A stretch of DNA of 60,422 bases, taken from Bacillus sp. V3B (GTDB lineage: Bacteria > Bacillota > Bacilli > Bacillales > Cytobacillaceae). A model generated the notes under the pieces. The model was not told where the DNA came from and ran no database searches. It worked only from the letters and a program-made list of their open reading frames with translations. Below are positions 16,082 through 26,244 of the stretch, one piece after another (within the stretch, counting starts at the first letter, position 1; each line of letters opens with the position of its first letter). The DNA is taken from the NCBI RefSeq assembly GCF_024494465.1, contig NZ_JAETXM010000020.1:1-60422 (forward strand), read 5' to 3'. The translations under genes and the position numbers were made by a program.

Positions 16082-16276
16082 TTAACTTCATTCAGCAGAA
16101 GTCCTCCACTTCTGTAAGTGGGGGATGAATGCAAAAAGCTCTCTGATTCAGTGGGGGTTCAAACCCCGACTGAATGAAGTTAAGCCTCCGGCGGATGCCT
16201 CGGATTTTTTAAAGGTAATTGATCGAGCGAGCTCGATAAAAATCCGGGCGCAAATTCGGCGGGGCGAATTTGATTA
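16082..16276. repeat. Structured intergenic element, possibly an IS200/IS605-type (TnpB-end) remnant
   Basis: Three structured blocks lie side by side. Block 1: a perfect 14-bp inverted repeat, TTAACTTCATTCAG (16082-16095) and CTGAATGAAGTTAA (16170-16183), encloses a CAGAAGT/ACTTCTG hairpin and a GGGGTT/AACCCC hairpin. Block 2: CGGATTTTT (16201-16209) pairs with AAAAATCCG (16238-16246) around an ATCGAGC/GCTCGAT core. Block 3: CAAATTCG (16251-16258) pairs with CGAATTTG (16265-16272). The GC-rich stems contrast with the AT-rich surroundings. It resembles structured right ends and guide-RNA scaffolds of IS605/TnpB elements, from memory only. No transposase or nuclease frame is present. Confidence 0.5.
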
Positions 16277-16440
16277 GGTTTCGTAAAAAATAACTGTTGT
16301 TTTTGTAAAGAATATTTTTTAGTGTACGATTTATTTTTATGACTTATTTCGACTATTTTAGACATTTACTGTCGAAAATAGGTCTCATATCACGCTTGTA
16401 TTATTAGACTTTATAACTAGGAAGCTAAATTGGATAAATA

Positions 16441-16640
16441 AAACTATACCTCTAACTTCGTCTAAATAGTTCTTTAGTCGATGATGAGGTGAAAGGGCAA
16501 ACCTCACCCTTGACTCGTCTTATGCTTGTTGGACTTGCATAGGATGTGCTGACGTCAACGTTCGCTACAGGACGTGGCGGTTTTTAGTCGAAGTTCCTCT
16601 ATTAAGCAGCTTGCACATTTCTTATTGCATTAATTTTGAT
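16441..16640. repeat. Decayed Bacillus-type dispersed intergenic repeat
   Basis: The stretch holds GAGGTGAAAGGGCAAACCTC (hairpin-like), then CTCGTCTTATGCTTG (16514-16528), then a GACGT...ACGTGGCGG segment followed by TTTTTAGTCG. The block CTCGTCTTATGCTTG recurs with one change at 37458-37472 (CTCGTCTTGTGCTTG), so both belong to one repeat family. Similar sequences are common between Bacillus genes, from memory. No coding potential was recognised. Confidence 0.5.
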
Positions 16641-16732
16641 TTTTAGGTATATTTTGATGGTGATTGAGGTTATATTGACGGTGTTCATACTTAATATTGG
16701 AGCGTTTTAGGGCTCGAAAATGCTGTGAAATG

Positions 16733-16764
16733 TCCTTGTCCCGTTAGGATGGGGCTTTTTTTGA
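16733..16764 (+). terminator. Terminator-like hairpin upstream of metS
   Basis: GTCCC / GGGGC stem (one G-U pair) with an 8-base loop and seven Ts. It lies upstream of the metS promoter, so it ends transcription coming from the left rather than acting as a metS attenuator. No T-box consensus was found nearby. Confidence 0.55.
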
Positions 16765-16795
16765 GTATAAATTTTTATTTGTTTTGGAAAATATT

Positions 16796-16823
16796 TTGCG
16801 GGTTCTTTTTAAAGAGATATAAT
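16796..16823 (+). promoter_or_regulatory. Sigma-A promoter of metS
   Basis: TTGCGG (16796-16801), a 16-bp spacer, TATAAT (16818-16823). The predicted leader is only about 45 bases, leaving no room for a T-box riboswitch. Confidence 0.55.
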
Positions 16824-16835
16824 GAAAGATGGTAA

Positions 16836-18842
<2,007 letters not shown>

Positions 18843-18965
18843 AGAAAACTTATGCTATCAGTGGGGTGTGTTCATCTTCCATTGATAGCTAGTTGCCTTT
18901 ATCGTACCCACCTTCCTTGATACTTTTAAAGTTTTAAGGTTAGGTGAGGAAATATTGTCGAAAAG

Positions 18966-18981
18966 TGTTTCACGTGGAACA
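18966..18981. promoter_or_regulatory. parS centromere-like site (Spo0J/ParB binding)
   Basis: TGTTTCACGTGGAACA is exactly the reverse complement of the B. subtilis parS consensus TGTTCCACGTGAAACA, a 16/16 match. ParB/Spo0J loads there as a CTP-dependent clamp and recruits SMC for origin segregation. Location close to the origin fits: parS sites cluster around oriC, and a site near this locus is expected in B. subtilis. Confidence 0.9.
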
Positions 18982-18998
18982 ACACGTGAAGCATTTTT
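18966..18998 (+). terminator. Terminator-like hairpin containing parS
   Basis: TGTTTCACGTG (18966-18976) pairs over 11 bp (one G-U) with CACGTGAAGCA (18983-18993), loop GAACAA, then five Ts. The 5' arm and loop are the parS site. It may end metS transcription. Confidence 0.6.
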
Positions 18999-19148
18999 GC
19001 ATATAGGAAACACTTTTTTAGCCTATTATTTAATAGAGGTGGCTTTTGAATAAATCGATTTTATACTAGTTTCTTCTATATATCAATTTATATAGAAATG
19101 AAATAAATGTAACATAAAAATAATATTTGTTATAAAAGGAGGCTTTTC

Positions 19149-19916
19149 ATGTTATTTGATACACATGTTCATTTAAATGCAGATCAATTTGAAGAGGATC
19201 TATCAGAAGTAATTGAGAGGGCAATTGAGGCTGAAGTGGAACGGATGGTCGTTGTTGGATTTGATCGCCCAACGATTCAAAAAGCGATTGAACTTATTGA
19301 AGCATATGATTTTATTTACGCGAGTATAGGCTGGCATCCTGTTGATGCTATTGATATGACGGATGCAGATTTAGATTGGATTGAGGAATTGTCCTCTCAC
19401 CCAAAAGTTGTGGCACTAGGAGAAATGGGTTTAGATTACTATTGGGATAAGTCACCAAAAGACATTCAACAAGATGTATTGAGGAAGCAAATCCGGCTTG
19501 CTAAAAAAGTGAAACTGCCTATTATTATTCATAATCGTGAAGCAACGTCTGATCTTGTTACAATTTTAAAAGAAGAAGATGCTCAAGAGGTTGGCGGCAT
19601 TATGCACTGTTTTAGCGGAAGTGTAGAGATAGCTAAGGAATGCATGGAAATGAACTTCTATATTTCGCTCGGGGGTCCAGTTACATTTAAAAATGCTAAA
19701 AAGCCTAAAGAGGTAGCAAAGGAAATTCCATTAGACAAACTGTTAATAGAAACAGACTGTCCGTATTTAGCTCCTCATCCTTACAGAGGAAAAAGAAATG
19801 AGCCAGCCTATGTTAAATTGGTGGCAGAACAGATTGCTGAACTTAAAGAGATCTCGTTGGATGAAGTAGCAAAGAAAACAACTGAAAATGCAAAAAAAAT
19901 ATTCGACATAAACTGA
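19149..19916 (+). CDS. tatD: TatD family metal-dependent deoxyribonuclease
   Basis: TIM-barrel amidohydrolase-superfamily nuclease (YabD in B. subtilis), with 3'-5' DNase activity in characterised TatD proteins. Metal ligands are visible: FDTHVHLN with His6 and His8, GEMGLDYYW with Glu near 94, IIIHNREA with His near 130, MHCFSGS with His near 155 and IETDCPYLAPHP with Asp near 204. Length 255 aa is standard. The start follows AAAGGAGG. Neighbours metS and yabE match the conserved order. Confidence 0.95.
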   Translation: MLFDTHVHLNADQFEEDLSEVIERAIEAEVERMVVVGFDRPTIQKAIELIEAYDFIYASIGWHPVDAIDMTDADLDWIEELSSHPKVVALGEMGLDYYWDKSPKDIQQDVLRKQIRLAKKVKLPIIIHNREATSDLVTILKEEDAQEVGGIMHCFSGSVEIAKECMEMNFYISLGGPVTFKNAKKPKEVAKEIPLDKLLIETDCPYLAPHPYRGKRNEPAYVKLVAEQIAELKEISLDEVAKKTTENAKKIFDIN

Positions 19917-20082
19917 TAAAAGCTTTTGTCGATTTCAAAAGGATATTGTCCTACTATTATCGATTTTAGTAGGTTCTATACGTCTCCTCTTTCTCATAGG
20001 ATAATTGTGTCGATAAGTCTCTCTTTACTTTTTTAATAAATATTTTGCATAATAGGAAATGGATTTGAGAAAGACAGAAGAG

Positions 20083-20111
20083 TTGACAGTCGGCAAGATA
20101 GTTTATATAAT
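20083..20111 (+). promoter_or_regulatory. Perfect-consensus sigma-A promoter of yabE
   Basis: TTGACA (20083-20088), exactly 17 bp, TATAAT (20106-20111): 12/12 consensus. Transcription would start near 20118, just before the AAGGAGG at 20125-20131. This argues against the upstream in-frame ATG at 20059 as the yabE start. Confidence 0.85.
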
Positions 20112-20154
20112 CACACGAAGAGAAAAGGAGGCGTTTTTCATTTGGATTAAAAGT

Positions 20155-21335
20155 ATGAAAAACCTATTTTCCAAGTTTTTAAACACCAAAAAATGGGGTA
20201 TTTTAATTGCAAGTTTCATAGTTTTATTAACGACAACAGGCTTTATTACATATGAAACTACGAAAAATACAGTTGCTCTCACCCTTGATGGCGAAGAAAA
20301 GGTCACTAAAACACACGCCAAAACGATTCAAGAAGTACTTGAAGAATTAGATATATCGCTTCAATCAAAAGACTATGTGTCCCCTTCGAGAGACTCAAAG
20401 GTAACAAATAATAGTAAAATTGTTTGGAAGCCGGCAAAACAGGTTCAATTATCAAAAGAAAATGAGAAAGAATCTGTTTGGACGACAGCTGAGACAGTTG
20501 AGGATTTCTTAAAGGAACAAAATATTGTCCTAAACGAGCATGATCAAGTAAAGCCGAAGCCTGATACGATGTTGGAAAAAGATATGGATATCATTGTAAA
20601 TAAGGCATTCCCACTCACATTAGTTGATGGAGGAGAGAAGAAGGAAGTTTGGTCCACTTCGACTACGGTCGCTGACTTTTTAACGCAGCAAGAAATTACT
20701 TTAACAGAATTAGACAGGGTTGAACCAGAGTTAGTCGAAACTGTTACGGAGAATGGCGTCGTTAACGTTATTCGAGTAGAAAAGGTCACCGATGTAGTGG
20801 AAGAACCAATAAGCTTTGCGGTAGTTACTCAAAAGGATGAGAATCTAGCAAAAGGAACAGAGAAAGTTATTACACGAGGTCAAGAAGGACTCATGTCAAA
20901 AGAGTTTGAAGTAACGAAGGAAAATGGCAAAGAGATTTCCCGGGTGTTACTGAATGAAAAAAATTAAAAGAGAAACAAGATAAAGTTGTAGCCGTTGGTG
21001 CAAAAGCCAAACCTATACAGGTTGCTTCTCGTGGTAGTGAAAGTGGAAAAGAAATATATGTCACATCTACTGCTTATACGGCAAGTTGCAATGGTTGTTC
21101 TGGAACTACCGCTACTGGGATTAATCTTCATGCTAATCCAAACTCAAAGGTAATTGCAGTGGACCCTAGTGTGATTCCACTTGGGACAAAGGTTTATGTT
21201 GAGGGCTATGGCTATGCCGTTGCCGCAGATACAGGATCTGCCATAAAAGGCAATAAAATCGATGTGTTTTTCCCATCAAAGCAGACAGCTTACCAATGGG
21301 GAAGAAAAACAGTAAAAATCAAAGTATTAAATTAA
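20155..21335 (+). pseudogene. yabE: YabE, Rpf-like 3D/G5-domain cell-wall protein, frameshifted
   Basis: Secreted or anchored cell-wall protein of the resuscitation-promoting-factor/stationary-phase survival group, with predicted muralytic activity. The N-terminal membrane segment (WGILIASFIVLLTTTGFI) is followed by three DUF348 repeats and a G5 domain. The first frame stops at 20965. The C-terminal 3D domain (VTSTAYTA, VIAVDPSVIPLGTKVYVEGY, ADTGSAIKGNKIDVFFPS) continues in the -1 frame to the stop at 21333. The switch lies at seven As (20957-20963); one more A restores about 393 aa. It could be a mutation, a sequencing error, slippage or programmed -1 frameshifting on AAAAAAT. ATG 20155 is the first ordinary start after the promoter. 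An ATT at 20140 is better spaced from AAGGAGG. Confidence 0.85.
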
Positions 21336-21341
21336 TAGGCT

Positions 21342-21380
21342 ATGCAGGGGATCCCATTCCGCTGCATTTTTTTCTTTTTC
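21342..21380 (+). terminator. Terminator after yabE
   Basis: ATGCAG (21342-21347) and CTGCAT (21362-21367) frame a GGGATCCC core and are followed by a run of seven Ts. Confidence 0.8.
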
Positions 21381-21494
21381 CTTTTTAAGCTATAATAAAG
21401 TGAATCATTTATTTCTCAATTATATATAGACGTTTATTGTTACAAAAATGTTTCATTTATTTTGCGTTTTTATTATAAATTTTTTGGAGGCACA

Positions 21495-22925
<1,431 letters not shown>

Positions 22926-22926
<1 letters not shown>

Positions 22927-22950
22927 CACCCAATTTAGGGTGTTTCTTTA
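22926..22950 (+). terminator. Short hairpin after ksgA
   Basis: ACACCC / GGGTGT with a 6-base loop followed by TTCTTTATTTA. It is a weak terminator. Confidence 0.5.
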
Positions 22951-22984
22951 TTTATAGAAACGAGCCGCTTCCCCATTTCTTATT

Positions 22985-23013
22985 CACAGGTTACTGGTCT
23001 ACTGCATATTTTA
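22985..23013 (+). promoter_or_regulatory. Sigma-K type promoter of yabG
   Basis: CACA (22985-22988), 16 bp, CATATTTTA (23005-23013) fits the sigma-K consensus mACm-N16-CATAnnnT. yabG is a sigma-K gene in B. subtilis. Confidence 0.7.
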
Positions 23014-23058
23014 AAGCAGACAGATTTTGAGCTGTATGCTGGCAAAATGGAGTGAGTG

Positions 23059-23955
23059 ATGCCCATGAGTATTAATAAAATGGACATAGTTGGTAGGAAG
23101 TCTTATCATTGCGATATTTTATTTAGAGTGGTTGAAATAAGAGAAGATAATCATAAAAAAATGGCTATCTTATATGGGGAGGATTTCCGCTTAATTGCTG
23201 ATGCTCCTTTTAACGATTTAGTCCTAATTAATCCACTAGAACATGCTAAGAAGTCCCAACAATTTCGTTCATTAGAGGAACAATCCTTTCAGTTATTTCG
23301 GCAGGATATTCATTTGCTGAAAGAAAGACATGAGTATGAGTCAACAGGTGGTTATGCTAAATCCTTTAATTATTTTCAAATACCAGGCCGTGTGCTGCAT
23401 TTAGATGGAGACTCCGCTTATTTAAAAAAATGCTTAACTGTTTATGAAAAAGTCGGAATTCCTGTCACGGGCATTCATTGCAATGAAAAAGAAATGGCCA
23501 ATAAAATTGGGCAACTTCTTGACTATTACCGTCCAGATATATTGGTTATAACAGGGCATGATGCTTATACAAAATCAAAGGGTGAAAAGACTGATATTAA
23601 TGCCTATCGACACTCGAGAGACTTTGTGCAAACGGTAAAAGAGGCTAGAAGGAAAATTCCTAATCTTGATCAGCTTGTTATTTTTGCTGGGGCTTGCCAG
23701 TCCCATTTTGAATCATTAATTCAAGCGGGAGCTAACTTTGCAAGCTCTCCTGCACGAGTCAATATCCATGCACTTGATCCCGTGTATATTGTTGCGAAGA
23801 TCAGTTTTACCCCATTCATGGAAAGGATCAATGTTTGGGATGTCCTTCGTAATACGTTAACAGGTGAAAAGGGGCTTGGTGGGATTGAGACAAGAGGAAT
23901 ATTAAGAACCGGAATGCCGTTTAATGGTGGCACTAGTACCGAACAAGGTGAATAA
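23059..23955 (+). CDS. yabG: Sporulation-specific cysteine protease YabG
   Basis: Protease of the spore coat that trims coat proteins such as SpoIVA, YeeK and SafA, made in the mother cell under sigma-K. Family hallmarks are ARKSY-like VGRKSYHCDILFRV at the N-terminus, TGHDAYTKSKG with the catalytic His near 167 and FAGACQSHFE with the catalytic Cys near 213. Length 298 aa versus 290. GTG 23056 is too near the TGGAG ribosome site; ATG 23059 is preferred, with ATG 23065 as an alternative. It stands alone between a sigma-K promoter and a terminator. Confidence 0.94.
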   Translation: MPMSINKMDIVGRKSYHCDILFRVVEIREDNHKKMAILYGEDFRLIADAPFNDLVLINPLEHAKKSQQFRSLEEQSFQLFRQDIHLLKERHEYESTGGYAKSFNYFQIPGRVLHLDGDSAYLKKCLTVYEKVGIPVTGIHCNEKEMANKIGQLLDYYRPDILVITGHDAYTKSKGEKTDINAYRHSRDFVQTVKEARRKIPNLDQLVIFAGACQSHFESLIQAGANFASSPARVNIHALDPVYIVAKISFTPFMERINVWDVLRNTLTGEKGLGGIETRGILRTGMPFNGGTSTEQGE

Positions 23956-23986
23956 GTCGTTTCTATATGAAAACGACTTATTTTTG
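23951..23986 (+). terminator. Terminator after yabG
   Basis: AATAAGTCGTTT / AAACGACTTATT, a 12-bp perfect stem, then a T run. The 5' arm begins inside the last codons of yabG. Confidence 0.85.
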
Positions 23987-24108
23987 CTTTCCAATTCATG
24001 TAAGTTTAGGTTATAGATGATACTACTGGAAGTAACATACATAATTAAGAAGAATCAAGGGGAAGATAATAATGTAGAAAAAAAGAAAAATTTGTAGAGC
24101 GAAAAATA

Positions 24109-24138
24109 TTGACATTTATTTTTAAAGACTGTTATAAT
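24109..24138 (+). promoter_or_regulatory. veg upstream sigma-A promoter
   Basis: TTGACA (24109-24114), 18 bp, TATAAT (24133-24138): both hexamers are perfect, the spacer is one base over optimum. It is the first of two tandem promoters. Confidence 0.75.
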
Positions 24139-24150
24139 TTATATTTTTGC

Positions 24151-24179
24151 TTGACTTTTTTTCATTTTTGTTATATACT
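24151..24179 (+). promoter_or_regulatory. veg downstream sigma-A promoter
   Basis: TTGACT (24151-24156), 17 bp, TATACT (24174-24179), with a T-rich spacer. Start of transcription would be near 24186, about 18 bases before the veg start codon. veg has one of the strongest vegetative promoters in B. subtilis. Confidence 0.75.
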
Positions 24180-24203
24180 TACAGATAGTGAGGTGGACCG
24201 AAA

Positions 24204-24467
24204 ATGGCAAAAACTTTAACGGATATCAAAAAGGCTCTTGATTCAAATTTAGGAAAAAGACTTTTGCTCAAGGCGAACGGTGGAAGACGGAAAACGATTG
24301 AGCGTTCAGGTGTTTTATCAGAAACGTATCCTTCTGTGTTCGTAATTGAACTAGATCAGGATGAAAATTCTTTTGAACGTGTTTCATATAGCTATGCCGA
24401 TGTTTTAACAGAAACGGTACAAATTACTTTCTATGAAGATACATCAGGACAAGTTGCTTTAAGTTAA
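24204..24467 (+). CDS. veg: Veg protein, biofilm-related
   Basis: Small highly expressed protein (87 aa, B. subtilis 86). In B. subtilis it promotes biofilm matrix gene expression by countering SinR; the biochemical mechanism is unclear. The sequence has the conserved [15 protein letters not shown] block and C-terminal acidic strand pattern. GTGAGGTGG lies 6-9 bases before the ATG. Two tandem promoters drive it, and a very stable terminator follows. Confidence 0.96.
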   Translation: MAKTLTDIKKALDSNLGKRLLLKANGGRRKTIERSGVLSETYPSVFVIELDQDENSFERVSYSYADVLTETVQITFYEDTSGQVALS

Positions 24468-24506
24468 CAAAAAGGCGATAGATAGCGTCATCATAGTTTC
24501 GATAAG

Positions 24507-24568
24507 TATAAGATGAGCAGATGAGAAGGATATGTACATTCTTCTCATCTGCTCATCTTATTTTTTTA
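24507..24568 (+). terminator. Very long terminator hairpin after veg
   Basis: A stem of about 18 bp (AAGATGAGCAGATGAGAA / TTCTCATCTGCTCATCTT) with a short loop and seven Ts. The exceptional stem length suits a strongly transcribed gene. Confidence 0.93.
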
Positions 24569-24570
24569 TA

Positions 24571-24635
24571 GGCTCTGTTAATGATGATTGTTAATAACTG
24601 GAACTCTTACATCAACACGATTATTTAAAAGAGCC
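24571..24635. mobile_element. MITE-like palindromic element, internally deleted copy (copy D)
   Basis: GGCTCTGTTAATGATGATTG at the left end matches the full copies at 27062, 55131 and 58344, and CACGATTATTTAAAAGAGCC matches their right end. About 66 internal bases are missing, including the CTTTGGTGTA hairpin. The flanking 8-mers (TTTTTATA / TTTTGATC) agree at 6 of 8 positions. It sits directly behind the veg terminator. Confidence 0.65.
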
Positions 24636-24658
24636 TTTTGATCAAAAGGCTCTTTTCG
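24626..24658 (+). terminator. Hairpin terminator-like structure at right end of copy D
   Basis: AAAAGAGCCTTTTGATCAAAAGGCTCTTTT is a perfect 30-base inverted repeat centred on TGATCA. Its left arm is the MITE right end, so element and host sequence together form it. Confidence 0.6.
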
Positions 24659-24841
24659 TAAACTTTGTTGCTTTTCATACTATAAATAGAAATTAAATAC
24701 TCATTTTAATATTGAACACATAAGAATGGTTACGAAAAGATGCCCCGACATTTTGATTAATACGGGTTTAGACATTCATTCGGAAAACAACAATCTATAC
24801 GAAAACAGCCTATCAAAAAGTCTATTTCAAAAATAAGGTAT

Positions 24842-24870
24842 TCATAAACCTTCTAAATCACCCAATACTA
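24842..24870 (+). promoter_or_regulatory. Sigma-G type promoter of sspF
   Basis: TCATA (24842-24846), 17 bp, AATACTA (24864-24870), close to the sigma-G consensus GMATR-N17-CATACTA. Forespore expression of sspF is known in B. subtilis. Confidence 0.5.
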
Positions 24871-24904
24871 ATGAAAGCCGGGATGATGAAAGGAGATGTT
24901 AAAG

Positions 24905-25084
24905 TTGGGCAGAAGAAAAGGTATTATGTCAGAAGGATTAAAAGAGGAAATTGCGAAAGAACTTGGGTTTTATGATGTTGTTCAAAAAGAAGGATGGGGT
25001 GGCATTAAGGCTCGAGATGCAGGTAATATGGTCAAGAGAGCAATTGAAATAGCAGAGCAAAATCTTTTAAACAATCGACGCTAA
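24905..25084 (+). CDS. sspF: Small acid-soluble spore protein, alpha/beta-type-like SspF
   Basis: Spore DNA-binding or coat-forespore protein of the minor SASP group (SspF/0.3 kb gene product), 59 aa. It has the alpha/beta SASP C-terminal motif [20 protein letters not shown] and the LGFYDVV block. The start is TTG 24905 with AAGGAGATG upstream (residues MGRRKG as in B. subtilis). The in-frame start at 24896 lies inside the ribosome site. A sigma-G-like promoter precedes it. The gene is flanked by veg and ispE as usual. Confidence 0.95.
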   Translation: MGRRKGIMSEGLKEEIAKELGFYDVVQKEGWGGIKARDAGNMVKRAIEIAEQNLLNNRR

Positions 25085-25313
25085 ACTCTTTTCATTGCCA
25101 TTAAAGTTACAACATTCTAGTAACGAAACTTTTCAACTAAAATGGATTCATTACGGCTAGCCAGGGCTCTACGCTCTGGCTATTTTTATACCTTACATAG
25201 CGAAGAAAATAGATCATTTATAAGATTGTCATGAATCTAACGTCTTACTTTCTCTATTTTGTGGTAAAATAGGACAAAAACCGGAGTCGTATCTTGCAAA
25301 GTAGGTGAAGTTT

Positions 25314-26183
25314 TTGAAGCTTTTAGTAAAAGCACCGGCAAAGATTAACTTGTCGTTAGATGTACTATATAAACGGCCTGATGGCTATCATGAAGTAGAA
25401 ATGATCATGACGACCATTGATCTGGCAGATCGTTTAGAATTAACTTTATTAGACCAAAATGAAATAAAAATTATTTCTCATAATCGTTTTGTGCCTGATG
25501 ATCATCGAAATTTAGCTTATCAAGCAGCGTTACTGTTAAAAAAACGTTTTTCTGTTCAAAAAGGCGTAGCAATCACAATTGAAAAAGTGATTCCTGTAGC
25601 AGCTGGACTAGCTGGTGGTAGCAGTGATGCTGCTGCTGCGTTAAGAGGTTTAAATAAACTTTGGGGATTAGGACTAACGATGGCTGAATTAGCTGAATTA
25701 GGTGCTGAAATTGGTTCGGATGTGTCTTTTTGCGTTTATGGAGGTACGGCATTAGCAAAAGGGCGGGGAGAAATTATCTCACATCTTCCAGCACCTCCAA
25801 CTTGTTGGGTTGTTCTTGCCAAGCCCTTTATCGGCGTTTCGACAGCAGATGTGTATCGTCGCCTAGACTTAGGAAGAATTCATCATCCAGACACAAAGAA
25901 AATGCTTCAAGCTATTGAGGCAGGTCAATTTACGGACGTTTGTTCCAATCTTGGAAATGTTCTCGAGGATGTGACATTAAAACTTTATCCAGAGGTGGCA
26001 CTAATAAAGGATCAAATGAAACGTTTTGGTGCAGATTCTGTTTTAATGAGTGGGAGTGGGCCTACCGTTTTTGGCCTTGTCCAACATGATTCTAGAATGC
26101 AGAGGGTATATAATGGATTAAGAGGTTTTTGCGATCAGGTTTTTGCTGTAAGGATGTTAGGTGAGCAACATACTCTTGATTAG
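25314..26183 (+). CDS. ispE: 4-diphosphocytidyl-2-C-methyl-D-erythritol kinase
   Basis: GHMP-family kinase of the MEP isoprenoid pathway; it phosphorylates CDP-ME with ATP. Motifs are [12 protein letters not shown] at the N-terminus with the catalytic Lys, [19 protein letters not shown] near 93-111 (ATP loop) and [11 protein letters not shown] near 247. TTG 25314 is chosen: AGGTG lies 6 bases upstream and length becomes 289 aa, identical to B. subtilis. GTG 25305 is within that ribosome site. purR follows after 61 bp. Confidence 0.96.
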   Translation: MKLLVKAPAKINLSLDVLYKRPDGYHEVEMIMTTIDLADRLELTLLDQNEIKIISHNRFVPDDHRNLAYQAALLLKKRFSVQKGVAITIEKVIPVAAGLAGGSSDAAAALRGLNKLWGLGLTMAELAELGAEIGSDVSFCVYGGTALAKGRGEIISHLPAPPTCWVVLAKPFIGVSTADVYRRLDLGRIHHPDTKKMLQAIEAGQFTDVCSNLGNVLEDVTLKLYPEVALIKDQMKRFGADSVLMSGSGPTVFGLVQHDSRMQRVYNGLRGFCDQVFAVRMLGEQHTLD

Positions 26184-26226
26184 ATCCGTATATTAGTGTT
26201 ATATTAACATTAAAATATTCGGATTT
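26182..26226 (+). promoter_or_regulatory. PurBox-like operator pair upstream of purR
   Basis: AATATTCGGATTT (26214-26226) matches the PurBox AWWGTTCGGWWWT at 12 of 13 positions. A weaker inverted partner, AGATCCGTATATT (26182-26194), matches 10 of 13. The spacer is 19 bp, slightly longer than usual. PurR autoregulates in B. subtilis. Confidence 0.45.
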
Positions 26227-26244
26227 AAAGGGAGGTCTTGATTG

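Larger units (their letters stand above)
18843..19148. other. metS-tatD intergenic region
   Basis: This 306-bp region holds a 7-bp stem (GCTATCA 18853-18859 / TGATAGC 18882-18888), the parS/terminator-like hairpin at 18966-18998, and an AT-rich stretch before the tatD ribosome site AAAGGAGG. No gene was seen. Confidence 0.6.

Noticed and set aside
16180-16365. 61-codon minus-strand reading frame in the abrB-metS gap
   Set aside because: It lies over the structured element, its N-terminal part is Lys/Tyr/Phe-rich AT-driven sequence, and it has no ribosome site or recognisable family.
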